In this document: one piece after another, positions 43,668 through 53,081 of the stretch
How the letters are laid out: each line of letters starts with the position of its first letter
Numbering within the stretch: position 1 is the stretch's first letter
Assembly: GCA_963810775.1 (NCBI GenBank)
Contig: CAWEOT010000015.1
Coordinates: 682,001-746,000, forward strand
Length of the DNA stretch: 64,000 nt
Reading direction: 5' to 3'
Origin: DATBVX01 sp963810775
GTDB lineage: Bacteria; Pseudomonadota; Gammaproteobacteria; Steroidobacterales; Steroidobacteraceae
Made by a program: the position numbers and the translations under genes
The notes under the pieces: generated by a model
The model's input: the letters and a program-made list of their open reading frames with translations, nothing else
Told to the model about the DNA's origin: nothing
Database searches by the model: none

Positions 43668-43751
43668 TGATGGCGACAGCTGGCGAGAGAAATCCGTGCA
43701 TCACTATACTGGATGGGGTCGAGCGCCGGGTAGATTGCGGCGGAGTGGTCG

Positions 43752-44282
43752 ATGAGCGATGACGGCGAAGAGAAGCGTCTGTTCCGCGACGCCGTACGCG
43801 GTGTGAAGCGTCTGCGCCAGCGCGCGCAGCAGCCCGCCCGCCCAAAACCACAGCCGCAGGCGCGCTTCGCCCGGCTCGACGATCTGGAAGTATTGCGCGA
43901 AAGCCTCGAACTGCGTCCCGGCGATCTGTACAGCGAAGCGGGCGACGCTCTGACCTTTCGTCGGGCGGGCCTGCAGGACTCGGTGCTGCGCAAGTTGCGG
44001 CGTGGTCAGTACCGCGTCGAGGCGGAGCTGGATTTGCACGGGCACACCGTGGCACAGGCCAAGCAGGCGCTGCGGGAATTTCTGGAGGGCATGGTGCGCG
44101 CTCAGGCTCGTTGCGTGCGCATCGTACACGGCAAGGGACTGCGCTCCGGTCATCGCGGGCCAGTGATCAAGAATGCAGTGAATGCCTTGCTGCAACGAAC
44201 TGATGCAGTGCTCGCCTTCTGCTCGGCGCGGCCTGTGGATGGCGGCACCGGCGCCATCTACGTGCTGCTGCGCTCGCGGTGA
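43752..44282 (+). CDS. Smr/MutS2-type endonuclease domain protein
   Basis: It has 176 residues: a basic, proline-rich N-terminal half and a C-terminal Smr domain (about 95-175) with VEAELDLHGHTVAQAKQAL and RCVRIVHGKGLRS, the motifs of stand-alone Smr proteins such as SmrA and SmrB, which have nicking or mRNA-cleaving activity. ATG 43752 follows a GTGGTCG stretch. It is the only plus-strand gene between 41188 and the right end. Confidence 0.9.
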   Translation: MSDDGEEKRLFRDAVRGVKRLRQRAQQPARPKPQPQARFARLDDLEVLRESLELRPGDLYSEAGDALTFRRAGLQDSVLRKLRRGQYRVEAELDLHGHTVAQAKQALREFLEGMVRAQARCVRIVHGKGLRSGHRGPVIKNAVNALLQRTDAVLAFCSARPVDGGTGAIYVLLRSR

Positions 44283-44297
44283 CGTCGCTGCCCGGGT

Positions 44298-45053
44298 TCA
44301 GGCCTTGCGCCGCAGGCGTTCGACGAGATTGCGCAACGTGCTCTGCGTCTCCGCGCTGAACCAGGCTTCATTCATCGCCTCGTAGTCGGCCCGGCCCAGG
44401 TTCGCGACGAGATTGACGAGGTCGGCCCGCGCCATCGCACGAGTGCGCAACACCGCCTGGGCAGGAAGGGAGCCCATTTGGCGCGCCCACTCCAGTGCGG
44501 CCGGTACCACGTCGTTCTCGTCCGTCACCCGATCGATCAATCCTGACGCCAGAGCCTCTTCAGGCGTAAGCAGGACACCGCCCGTGATCAGTCGATCGGC
44601 AACACCGGCGCCGACCAGGCGGCGCAATGCGCCATAGATGATTGGTCCAGGGAATAGTCCCACCTGCACCTCGTTGAGGCCGATGCGATACTTGCCTGCG
44701 GCCATTACCCGGTGATCGCAATACAAGGCGAGAACCGCGCCACCCGCCGGACTGTGCCCGGTGATTGCTGCTGCCACGGGAATTGACGCCGCCGCGAGCC
44801 GTGCCTGCGCACCGAAGAAGACCTCCCAGCCTCTGAGCATCTCCTTCCGATCCAGCGTCAGGAGCTCGGGCACGTCGAGGCCGGCGGTGAACATCCCGGG
44901 GCGGCCGGAAAGCACGATTGCGCGGCAACCGTCAGCTCGCGCTGCATCCAATGCCTGGTTCAGCCTTTCGAGCAGCTCCACATTGAAGGCATTTACGGGC
45001 GGGCGAGCAAAGCGGATCTCACGCGCTACCTCATGATCGATGATCTCCAGCAT
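44298..45053 (-). CDS. Enoyl-CoA hydratase/isomerase family protein
   Basis: A crotonase-fold protein of 251 residues. The oxyanion hole regions are GRPGMFTAGLDVPELL and ITGHSPAGGAVLAL; one acidic residue is kept in RIGLNEVQVGLFPGP, the other common Glu is not obvious, so isomerase-type chemistry is as likely as hydration. It lies two bases after truD, between truD and surE, a place usually without this gene. Substrate unknown. Confidence 0.87.
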   Translation of the reverse strand: MLEIIDHEVAREIRFARPPVNAFNVELLERLNQALDAARADGCRAIVLSGRPGMFTAGLDVPELLTLDRKEMLRGWEVFFGAQARLAAASIPVAAAITGHSPAGGAVLALYCDHRVMAAGKYRIGLNEVQVGLFPGPIIYGALRRLVGAGVADRLITGGVLLTPEEALASGLIDRVTDENDVVPAALEWARQMGSLPAQAVLRTRAMARADLVNLVANLGRADYEAMNEAWFSAETQSTLRNLVERLRRKA

Positions 45054-45055
45054 CG

Positions 45056-46114
45056 TCAGCCCTCCTCTGTCACGTCCAGCAACTCGCGTAGCACGGTAGT
45101 CGCAAAAGCACCTGCCGTGAGGCGAAACTCGAGCGTGAGCGCAGCGTCCTGGGCGTGCGCCTGCAGATCGGCAACCCGCAAGCGCAGTGCCCTGCGCTCG
45201 TGCGTGAGTCCTGCACCGGCGAGCGCCATCGTAACCGTCTCGAATCGTTGCTCCACTCCCGTCTCAATGTTGCGCACCTCGGATCCGGAGCTGGGCGAGT
45301 CAGTGCCCCACAGGGGTCCGGTCGGATGAATGTCGAGCGCCCGACAGCGCTCTTCCAGCTGCGGCGTTGGGACATCGACTGCAAAGATGCTGCCGCTGCC
45401 ATCGAGATTGGCAACATCACCGGGTCGCAGGCGATCCCAGCTGCGGTCGATTACGCGCTCAGCGAGTACCGCATTGAATACGAGGCTGCGTGCGGCCGAG
45501 ATCGTGAAGCTTCGTTCGCTCCGCGCCCGCGGCAGGTGCCCGCAGGCGATCCAGTCCTGAACGCGTGACAAGTTCCCGGTCTCACGTCCGAAACGCTGTG
45601 GGCCGAAATAGTTCGGCACACCGCAACGTGCGATTCTCGCCAGCCTCTCCTCGAGTGCTCCAGCATCCGGATCGAATTCGCGCACGCAGATGCGGAAGCG
45701 GTTGGCAGCCAAGGCGCCGCGCCGCAACTTGCGCGAGTGCGCGCGCACTTCGTGCACCCTGAACTCCGGGTGCTGCAGAGCCAGCCAATCCGCGCTGCTG
45801 AATTTCGATGCTGGTACGCTGAACCATTGCGCTGCCACGGCATGTCGGTCTTTCAGTCCCGCGAAGCCGACATCGCTCGCCCGCACACCCGCGAATCGCG
45901 CCAGCTGTCCCGCGACCCACTCCGTATTGGCCCCGCGCTTGATCACACGCAGCAACGAATGCGGTCCCTGGTCATCCGGCCGGAACGACAACTCTTCCTG
46001 CACTTCGAAATCCTCGAGGCTGGTGCGCAGCCTGCCACGCGCTACCGGATCGCCGTGCGCGCGCGGCGGATCGAGCGCCAGGTGGCGCCATTCTTCCGGC
46101 ACGGGCTGGATCAT
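45056..46114 (-). CDS. truD: tRNA pseudouridine(13) synthase TruD
   Basis: It has 352 residues with the catalytic Asp in GFAGLKDRHAVAAQWF (about 83-98), NYFGPQRFGRETGN and the TRUD insertion domain. ATG 46114 overlaps the ispF stop as ATGA. The ispD-ispF-truD order is typical. Confidence 0.97.
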   Translation of the reverse strand: MIQPVPEEWRHLALDPPRAHGDPVARGRLRTSLEDFEVQEELSFRPDDQGPHSLLRVIKRGANTEWVAGQLARFAGVRASDVGFAGLKDRHAVAAQWFSVPASKFSSADWLALQHPEFRVHEVRAHSRKLRRGALAANRFRICVREFDPDAGALEERLARIARCGVPNYFGPQRFGRETGNLSRVQDWIACGHLPRARSERSFTISAARSLVFNAVLAERVIDRSWDRLRPGDVANLDGSGSIFAVDVPTPQLEERCRALDIHPTGPLWGTDSPSSGSEVRNIETGVEQRFETVTMALAGAGLTHERRALRLRVADLQAHAQDAALTLEFRLTAGAFATTVLRELLDVTEEG

Positions 46115-46608
46115 GCGTCGCGTGCTATCGAATCGACCAGCACCACTGCCCAGGCAGCAATGCCCTCGCCACGACCGATGAGCCCGAGCTGTTCAGTCGT
46201 CGTCGCCTTCACGTTGACTGCTTCGGGCTCGAGACCCAGGAGTTCGGCGAGCCGGCGACGCATGGCCTCACGGTATGGACCGATGCGCGGCCGTTCGGCC
46301 AGGATGGTGATATCGACATTGACGGGCGTGTAACCCCGTGCGGTCAGCATGTCGGCAACGCGTTGCAGAAACTCGGCGCTCGCCGCGCCTCGCCATTGCG
46401 GGTCGGAATCCGCAAAGTACTGGCCGATGTCGCCGAGCCCCGCCGTCCCGAGCAGCGCGTCGCAGAGCGCGTGAATGGCGACATCACCGTCGGAATGCGC
46501 TGTGACGCCATGGTCGTGCGGGATGCGCACGCCCGCCAGCATAAGGTGATCTCCCGGCCCGAAGGCGTGCACGTCGATACCCATCCCGACTCTGGTGCTG
46601 GTGCTCAT
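46111..46608 (-). CDS. ispF: 2-C-methyl-D-erythritol 2,4-cyclodiphosphate synthase
   Basis: MEP-pathway enzyme for isoprenoid precursors. It has 165 residues with GMGIDVHAF (zinc ligands Asp and His), HSDGDVAIHALCDALLG and TTTEQLGLIGRGEGIAAWAV. ATG 46608 overlaps the ispD stop as ATGA. Confidence 0.98.
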   Translation of the reverse strand: MSTSTRVGMGIDVHAFGPGDHLMLAGVRIPHDHGVTAHSDGDVAIHALCDALLGTAGLGDIGQYFADSDPQWRGAASAEFLQRVADMLTARGYTPVNVDITILAERPRIGPYREAMRRRLAELLGLEPEAVNVKATTTEQLGLIGRGEGIAAWAVVLVDSIARDA

Positions 46609-47324
46609 CTCGTCGTCGCCGCGCGCAGCAGCGCTTCTGCCAGGACCAGGTCAGCGGGATGGGTGATCTTGATGTTGTGAGGCGAGCCGCGTACCAGTCG
46701 GGGACGATGGCCAAGGGCTTCCACTGCCTGCGCCTCGTCAGTGACCCCGCTGCCTTGCGTCAACGCCTGGCTCAGTGCGAAACGCAACAGGTCGTAGCGA
46801 AACATCTGCGGTGTCTGCGCACACCAGAGTCCCTTGCGCTCGAGCGTCGACTCGCAGTGCAGACCGGCGGTATCGGCGCGCTTGAGCGTATCGGCCAGCG
46901 GAACTCCCAGCAACCCGCCGACTCGGTCGTCTTGCACTGCGACCATCAGGGCCTCGAGTGCTTGCGTATCGAGACAGGGGCGCGCTCCGTCGTGGACCAG
47001 GATCCAGTCTTCGGCCGCGGCCTTACCCTCGAGTGCAATGAGACCATTCAGCACGGAATGTTGACGCGCATCACCGCCCACCGTCGTCTGCAAGCGCGGC
47101 GCCGTTGCGATTGGCAGCTGCGGCCAGAATTTGTCGCCAGGAGCGAGCACGACGACTATTCCAGAAATCCGCGGATGCGACAGCAATGGTCGCAGCGCAT
47201 GTTCCAGGACGGTGGCACCGGCGAGCTGCAGGTATTGCTTCGGTCTCTCCGCGTCCATGCGCCGGCCCTGGCCTGCCGCTGCGACGATTGCCCAGTTGCG
47301 CGGCGTTGCCGCGGAGGGCGTCAT
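46605..47324 (-). CDS. ispD: 2-C-methyl-D-erythritol 4-phosphate cytidylyltransferase
   Basis: MEP-pathway CTP transferase. It has 239 residues with AIVAAAGQGRRMDAERPKQYL (CTP-binding), ILVHDGARPC and GVTDEAQAVEALGH. ATG 47324 overlaps the ftsB stop by four bases. Confidence 0.97.
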   Translation of the reverse strand: MTPSAATPRNWAIVAAAGQGRRMDAERPKQYLQLAGATVLEHALRPLLSHPRISGIVVVLAPGDKFWPQLPIATAPRLQTTVGGDARQHSVLNGLIALEGKAAAEDWILVHDGARPCLDTQALEALMVAVQDDRVGGLLGVPLADTLKRADTAGLHCESTLERKGLWCAQTPQMFRYDLLRFALSQALTQGSGVTDEAQAVEALGHRPRLVRGSPHNIKITHPADLVLAEALLRAATTR

Positions 47325-47707
47325 CGGGCTGCGGCGTGCTGAGTCGGGCGCGCCTTGCCCGTCGCTACCGCCGAAGAATCCGTCGGAGCAGCCTCCGTGG
47401 GCGCTGCATGATCCGTGGGTGGCGGCGAAACCACCTGGTAGAAAGTTTCGTTGGCTCCCACCATGCCGAGGTCGCTGCGCGCACGCTCTTCGACGGCGTC
47501 CAGTCCTTCCTTCAAATCCTTCACTTCCGCTGCAAGCTGCTCGTTGCGTTCCTTGAGCTCGACGTTTTGCTGTGTCTGCGCAGTCACTGCATTCTGCAGA
47601 CGATGCACTTCGCGAATCCCGCCATCGGAAAGCCAGAGGCGGTACTGCAGGGCAAGAGCGATGACCAGCAGGGCGGCGGCGAACAGGCGCAGTGACATAG
47701 GGTTCAT
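47321..47707 (-). CDS. ftsB: Cell division protein FtsB
   Basis: Single-pass divisome protein working with FtsL and FtsQ. It has 128 residues from ATG 47707; GTG 47713 and ATG 47698 are possible and none has a good ribosome site. One membrane helix (about 6-24), then a coiled coil (about 30-75, VTAQTQQNVELKERNEQLAA...), then GMVGANETFYQVV, the usual FtsB end. A further 40-residue Ala/Thr/Pro tail is longer than in E. coli FtsB (103 residues) and looks disordered. It lies between eno and ispD, its normal place. Confidence 0.9.
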   Translation of the reverse strand: MNPMSLRLFAAALLVIALALQYRLWLSDGGIREVHRLQNAVTAQTQQNVELKERNEQLAAEVKDLKEGLDAVEERARSDLGMVGANETFYQVVSPPPTDHAAPTEAAPTDSSAVATGKARPTQHAAAR

Positions 47708-47723
47708 GCGCACGCGGCGTGAA

Positions 47724-49010
47724 TCATGAGAGTGGCACCGGGAATGCCTTGCGCCCTGCGTAACGTGCGTGCGCGCCTAGCTCGGCCTCGATGCGCAATA
47801 GCTGGTTGTACTTCGCCACGCGATCTGATCGCGACATCGATCCGGTCTTGATCTGCGTCGCGGCAGTGGCTACCGCGATATCAGCGATGGTGCAATCCTC
47901 TGTTTCGCCGGAACGATGCGAGATGACCGCAGAATAACCCGCCTGCGTTGCCATCTCGATCGCTGCCAATGTCTCGGTAAGGGTTCCGATTTGATTCACC
48001 TTGATCAGGATCGAGTTGGCGATTCCCTGCTCGATTCCCTGCTTCAGGATCTTCGTATTGGTCACGAACAGGTCATCTCCGACGAGCTGTACGCGCCGGC
48101 CGAGCCGTTGTGTAAGCAGAGCCCAGCCCTGCCAGTCACTTTCGCTCATGCCGTCTTCGATCGTGATGATCGGGTAACGCCCGACGAGATCCGCCAGATA
48201 ATCCACAAACTGAGCTGCGCTGAACTGCCGCCCTTCTGACGCCAGCGTGTAGACACCCTCGCTGAAGAATTCCGAGCTCGCCACATCCAGGCCCAGCAGC
48301 ACATCGCCGCCTGGCGTGTAGCCCGCAAGTTGCACTGCTTCGATGATCGTCTCCAGCGCGGCCTCGTTCGACGGCAGGTCGGGAGCAAAGCCGCCCTCAT
48401 CGCCGACTGCAGTCCCCAGACCCTTCTTGTGCAGGACTTTCTTCAGCGTATGGAAGATCTCCGCGCCATAGCGAATCGCTTCGCTCAAAGATGGCGCGCC
48501 GACCGGGAGAATCATGAACTCCTGGATGTCGACGCTGTTATCCGCGTGCGCACCGCCGTTGATGATGTTCATCATCGGCACGGGCAGCTCCAAGTCCTCC
48601 GCGCCCGCGAGGTGGCGGAACAGGGGAAGCTTGCGATCGTTAGCGCTGGCATGGGCCGCAGCCAGTGACACCGCAAGAATCGCGTTGGCTCCGAGATGCG
48701 ACTTGTTGTCGGTGCCGTCGAGCTCGCGCATGCACGCATCGAGTCCTTCCTGATCGGCTGGATCACGCTTCAGCAGCGCCTGGCGGATCGGACCGTTGAC
48801 GTTGGCGACCGCGTTCAGGACGCCCTTGCCGAGAAACCGCTTTGGATCAGCGTCACGGAGCTCGACCGCTTCGCGCGTGCCGGTCGACGCGCCGGAGGGC
48901 ACGGCTGCGCGCCCCATCACGCCGCTGTCGAGAAGCACGTCGGCCTCGACGGTCGGATTGCCACGCGAATCGATGATTTCACGCCCGCGGATATCTGTAA
49001 TGCCGCTCAC
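47724..49010 (-). CDS. eno: Enolase
   Basis: Glycolytic enzyme converting 2-phosphoglycerate to PEP, also part of the RNA degradosome in some relatives. It has 428 residues with REIIDSRGNPTVEADV, EDGMSESDWQGW, the loop SHRSGETED and KYNQLLRIEAEL. The start is GTG at 49010 in a GTGA overlap with the kdsA stop; the open frame upstream lies within kdsA and is not enolase. Confidence 0.98.
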   Translation of the reverse strand: MSGITDIRGREIIDSRGNPTVEADVLLDSGVMGRAAVPSGASTGTREAVELRDADPKRFLGKGVLNAVANVNGPIRQALLKRDPADQEGLDACMRELDGTDNKSHLGANAILAVSLAAAHASANDRKLPLFRHLAGAEDLELPVPMMNIINGGAHADNSVDIQEFMILPVGAPSLSEAIRYGAEIFHTLKKVLHKKGLGTAVGDEGGFAPDLPSNEAALETIIEAVQLAGYTPGGDVLLGLDVASSEFFSEGVYTLASEGRQFSAAQFVDYLADLVGRYPIITIEDGMSESDWQGWALLTQRLGRRVQLVGDDLFVTNTKILKQGIEQGIANSILIKVNQIGTLTETLAAIEMATQAGYSAVISHRSGETEDCTIADIAVATAATQIKTGSMSRSDRVAKYNQLLRIEAELGAHARYAGRKAFPVPLS

Positions 49011-49840
49011 AGGAGCGACTCCGCATAAGGCCGGCCTTTCACGGTGCGATCGATCTGCAGCAGCGTCTCGAGCAGCGTTTCCATGTGTCCCAACGGCCAC
49101 GCGTTCGGGCCATCGCTCAGCGCTTTGTCGGGATCCGGATGCGTCTCCATGAAGACGCCCGCAACTCCAGCAGCCACGGCCGCCCGCGCGAGTACCGGAA
49201 CGAATTCGCGCTGTCCCCCTGATGCGGATCCCTTGCCGCCGGGCAGCTGCACCGAATGAGTCGCATCGAACACCACCGGGCAACCGGTCTCACGCATTAC
49301 TGCGAGACCGCGCATGTCCGAAACCAGATTGTTGTATCCAAATGAGAAACCGCGTTCGCACACCAGGATCTGCTGGTTGCCAGTGGCGCGCGCCTTGTCG
49401 ACGACATTCTTCATTTCCCACGGCGACAGGAACTGGCCCTTCTTGATGTTGACCGGCCTGCCCTGCGAGGCCACCGAGCGAATGAAGTTGGTCTGGCGGC
49501 ACAGGAATGCCGGCGTCTGCATGACATCTACGACTTCAGCGACTTCGGCAAGAGGCGTGTCCTCATGCACGTCGGTGAGCACCGGGAGTTTGAGCTGTCG
49601 CCGCACTTCCGACAGCACGCGCAGGCCCTCCTCGATGCCCGGGCCCCGAAAACTCGCTGCCGAGGAACGATTTGCCTTGTCGAAAGAGGACTTGAAGATG
49701 AACGGGATGCCGAGCCGCACCGTAATCTCTTTCAATTTGCCGGCGGTGTCGATGACCAGCGATTCGCTCTCGACGACACAAGGCCCGGCAATCAGGAACA
49801 GCGGCTGATCCGGACCGACTTCGAAGTCATGCAGTCTCAT
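49007..49840 (-). CDS. kdsA: 3-deoxy-8-phosphooctulonate (Kdo-8-P) synthase
   Basis: It makes Kdo-8-phosphate for the LPS inner core. It has 277 residues: LIAGPCVVES, FKSSFDKANRSS, TDVHEDTPLAEVAEVVD and FDATHSVQLPGG are all present, and NIKKGQFLSPWEMKNVV marks KdsA against DAHP synthases. ATG 49840 overlaps the pyrG stop as ATGA. Confidence 0.98.
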   Translation of the reverse strand: MRLHDFEVGPDQPLFLIAGPCVVESESLVIDTAGKLKEITVRLGIPFIFKSSFDKANRSSAASFRGPGIEEGLRVLSEVRRQLKLPVLTDVHEDTPLAEVAEVVDVMQTPAFLCRQTNFIRSVASQGRPVNIKKGQFLSPWEMKNVVDKARATGNQQILVCERGFSFGYNNLVSDMRGLAVMRETGCPVVFDATHSVQLPGGKGSASGGQREFVPVLARAAVAAGVAGVFMETHPDPDKALSDGPNAWPLGHMETLLETLLQIDRTVKGRPYAESLL

Positions 49841-51483
49841 GCGCTGGCGGCAGCGGGCAGCTGCGACGCCCGGTGCTGGCGCGCCGCGCGGATGAATCCA
49901 GCGAACAGCGGGTGCCCGTCCCGCGGAGTGGAAGTGAATTCAGGGTGGAACTGGCACGCGATGAACCAGGGATGCGAGGCGAGCTCGATGATTTCCACCA
50001 GGCCGTCACTCGAGAAGCCTGAAAATTTCAGCCCGGCTTTCGACATCCGCTCCAGGTAGCGGTTATTGAATTCGTAGCGATGACGATGACGTTCCATGAT
50101 GGTGTCCCGTCCGTAGACAGCGTGTGTCAGCGTGCCAGGCATCACGCGGCACTCCTGCGCGCCGAGGCGCATGGTGCCACCCTTTGCCGAGCTGTCATCC
50201 CGAGTTTGCGCCCCGTGCTCCCGATCCTGCCACTCGGTGATAAGCGCGATCACGGGATGTGGGGTAGCCCGGTTGAATTCCGTGCTATTGGCGCCATCCA
50301 GCCCCACGACGTGGCGCGCATATTCAATGACCGCAACCTGCATGCCGAGGCAGATGCCCAGATACGGAATCCCGTTGCGACGCGCGAATTCGACCGCCCG
50401 GATCTTGCCCTCGATGCCCCGCTCGCCGAACCCACCCGGCACCAGGATCGCATCCATCCCGTCGAGCGCTGAGAGACCTTGCATTTCGAGGTCGGTAGCC
50501 TCGACGTAGTGAACATTCACTCGCGTGCGCGTGCGCACGCCTGCGTGAGTCAGCGCCTCATTCAGCGAGATGTACGAATCGCGGATCTGCACATACTTGC
50601 CGACCATCGCAACGTTGACCTGCGCTTCCGGGTTCATCCTGGCGCTCACCACGTGGCGCCATTCGGACAGATCCGCGGGCGGCGCCTGCAGGCGCAGCTT
50701 GTCCACGATGATGTCGTCGAGCCCCTGCTCGTGCAGCAGCAGCGGGATCTTGTAGATGTCATCGGCATCCACCGCTGAGATCACCGCGCGCTCCTCGACG
50801 TTGGTGAACAGCGCAATCTTGCGGCGATGCTCCTCGGGAAGCGGCTCACGACAACGGCACAAGAGGACATCCGGCTGGATACCGATGCCGCGCAGCTCCT
50901 TCACGGAGTGCTGGGTCGGCTTGGTCTTGATTTCGCCCGAAGTACCGACCACCGGAATCAGGGTCAGGTGCATATATGCAACGTTGTTGCGCCCGAGCTC
51001 GACCCCCATCTGCCGGATGGCCTCGAGGAACGGCAGCGACTCGATGTCGCCCACCGTGCCGCCGATTTCCACCATGCATACGTCCGAATCGCCTGCGCCC
51101 AGGCGGATGCTGCGCTTGATCTCATCGGTGATGTGCGGAATGACCTGAACGGTCGCGCCCAGGTAGTCACCTCGCCTCTCCTTGGCGATCACGCGCTCGT
51201 AAATGCGCCCGGTGGTGAAATTGCTGTGTCGGCCCGTCGTGGTGCGCACGAAACGCTCGTAGTGCCCGAGGTCGAGGTCAGTTTCGGTGCCATCCTGGGT
51301 GACGAACACTTCGCCGTGCTGAAACGGGCTCATGGTGCCTGGATCGACATTGATGTAGGGATCCAGCTTCACCATCGAGATCTTGAGGCCGCGCGCCTCG
51401 AGAATCGCACCGAGCGACGCGCTGGCGATGCCCTTGCCCAACGAAGAAACGACGCCACCAGTGACGAAAACGAAATGGGTCAT
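49837..51483 (-). CDS. pyrG: CTP synthase
   Basis: It converts UTP to CTP with glutamine. It has 548 residues: the synthetase domain with FVTGGVVSSLGKGIASASLG at the N-terminus and a GATase-1 domain with the nucleophile in YLGICLGMQ and the His/Glu pair in QFHPEFTSTP. The ATG is at 51483. The 229-base gap upstream to tilS shows no gene; a weak promoter may lie there. Confidence 0.98.
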   Translation of the reverse strand: MTHFVFVTGGVVSSLGKGIASASLGAILEARGLKISMVKLDPYINVDPGTMSPFQHGEVFVTQDGTETDLDLGHYERFVRTTTGRHSNFTTGRIYERVIAKERRGDYLGATVQVIPHITDEIKRSIRLGAGDSDVCMVEIGGTVGDIESLPFLEAIRQMGVELGRNNVAYMHLTLIPVVGTSGEIKTKPTQHSVKELRGIGIQPDVLLCRCREPLPEEHRRKIALFTNVEERAVISAVDADDIYKIPLLLHEQGLDDIIVDKLRLQAPPADLSEWRHVVSARMNPEAQVNVAMVGKYVQIRDSYISLNEALTHAGVRTRTRVNVHYVEATDLEMQGLSALDGMDAILVPGGFGERGIEGKIRAVEFARRNGIPYLGICLGMQVAVIEYARHVVGLDGANSTEFNRATPHPVIALITEWQDREHGAQTRDDSSAKGGTMRLGAQECRVMPGTLTHAVYGRDTIMERHRHRYEFNNRYLERMSKAGLKFSGFSSDGLVEIIELASHPWFIACQFHPEFTSTPRDGHPLFAGFIRAARQHRASQLPAAASA

Positions 51484-51712
51484 GCCAGACTCACCCGCAA
51501 CGCATACGATCCTGTACTGACAGGACCGGTTACTCGATCCAAGGGCCGCGGGCGGTCGTCGGTGAGGGAGATCAACTTAAGATCCCGTCGCTCAGCTGCG
51601 CCGCGTCAGCCGCTGATTTTCGACGGGCAATCAGGCTACCAGAATGACGGTGCCTGCTCAATGAAACTCGCCGGCCCTGAGTCGGATGCAGCGCGCACGC
51701 GGCCTTGCGCCC

Positions 51713-53062
51713 TCAGTCCAGCGCCGGGTGATCGAGCCACTCGATGAGAATGCCCTGCTGACCCTCGCCGGCGCGAAATTCCGCGGCGAGCCCCAAGTCG
51801 CCAACCGCCACCAGCGCCTCTCCGGCGTACAGCAACGGAATGCGCCCGCGCATCCACGGCACGATGCCCCACTCCTGCATGAGGCTTCGCAACTCGCGAT
51901 GGGGTCGGTTGGCGGCGAGCCGCAAGGTTTCACCGCCCGACCGCCATCTCACCCTCAGCTGGTCAGGAATGCCGGCCAGCCTCGCGCCACCGCAATCATC
52001 AAAGCGAGCACGAAGCTGCCCTGACCCTGCGGGCAGCGCGAACTCGGGCTCGGCTCGCCAGCGCCACGATGCTTCACCGGTAGGTTCGGCCGGTAAGCGG
52101 TCGCTCAAGTACAGCCGATCCCGGTAGCGCTGGATCACCTGGTCGCCCCACCTCACTTCCGGAGTGCGGTCGGGACGCAACGCCAGCATCTGCGCTTGGA
52201 TCTGTTCGAGAACTGCGCTGGACGGGAGCGAGGCATCGCGCAAGCGGATCCAGAAGCGCAGGAGATTGCGCACCCGCGCAGGCTCCAGCGCGCGCAGGGC
52301 AGGAACACTCAGTAGGTCGCCTTGCGCCGCAACAGCATGGTCGGCGCGTGCCAGATCATCGAGGAGCGCGTGTGCGCTTGCGAGGTTATCGGCGCTGCGC
52401 ACGGCGCTGGCGGCGAGCGACGGCCAGCGCTCCTGGAGGACTGGAAGGATGCGATGACGCACGAAATTGCGGTCGAAGCGCTGATTCTCGTTGGTCGGAT
52501 CCTCGATCCACCTCAGCCCCGCCGCAGCGGCATACCGCTGCAGTTCATTGCGGCTGAAATCGAGCAGCGGCCTCAGGTGCTCACCTCGTCCGCAGGGTGC
52601 ACGGCGCGGCATCCCTGCAAGTCCGGCCACACCAGCCCCGCGAGCAAGCTGCAATAGCAACGTCTCGAGCTGATCCTCCGCCTGGTGAGCCGTCAGGAGA
52701 AATTCTGCTGAAGCGAGCCCTTCAGCCAGCAGGTGATAGCGGGCGTCTCGCGCCGCCGCCTCGAGCGACTCTCCGCGTGCGGCCTGCACGCGAGCATCGA
52801 GCAGCAGGAACGGCACCCCCAATTGCCTTGCCAACCCGGCGCAGTGCTCAGCCCACTGGTCGGCGTGAGGCTGCAGGTGATGGTTGACATGGGTGGCCCG
52901 CAGCTCGAGTCCCGGGTGCTGTGCGCGCAGTTCTGCCAGGCAGTTGAGCAGGGCGGTCGAGTCCGGTCCGCCACTGAAGGCAACACAATAGCGAGCGACT
53001 TCAGGTTCAGCGCCCAGCGACGCCAGAGCTGCGTGCAGAGTTGCGGCGGAGAAGCCGATCAT
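51713..53062 (-). CDS. tilS: tRNA(Ile)-lysidine synthetase TilS
   Basis: It modifies C34 of tRNA-Ile(CAU) to lysidine. It has 449 residues: P-loop AFSGGPDSTALL (about 28-39), ATHVNHHLQPHADQW, TAHQAEDQLETLLLQLARG, then the TilS C-terminal domains. ATG 53062 gives MIGFSAATLH; the frame is open into accA but that part is unrelated. It lies 19 bases after accA. Confidence 0.95.
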   Translation of the reverse strand: MIGFSAATLHAALASLGAEPEVARYCVAFSGGPDSTALLNCLAELRAQHPGLELRATHVNHHLQPHADQWAEHCAGLARQLGVPFLLLDARVQAARGESLEAAARDARYHLLAEGLASAEFLLTAHQAEDQLETLLLQLARGAGVAGLAGMPRRAPCGRGEHLRPLLDFSRNELQRYAAAAGLRWIEDPTNENQRFDRNFVRHRILPVLQERWPSLAASAVRSADNLASAHALLDDLARADHAVAAQGDLLSVPALRALEPARVRNLLRFWIRLRDASLPSSAVLEQIQAQMLALRPDRTPEVRWGDQVIQRYRDRLYLSDRLPAEPTGEASWRWRAEPEFALPAGSGQLRARFDDCGGARLAGIPDQLRVRWRSGGETLRLAANRPHRELRSLMQEWGIVPWMRGRIPLLYAGEALVAVGDLGLAAEFRAGEGQQGILIEWLDHPALD

Positions 53063-53081
53063 GCCACACCGACCGCAGCAC

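Noticed and set aside
51484..51712. Possible gene or RNA between pyrG and tilS
   Set aside because: 229 bases with no convincing open frame, tRNA fold or repeat on either strand.
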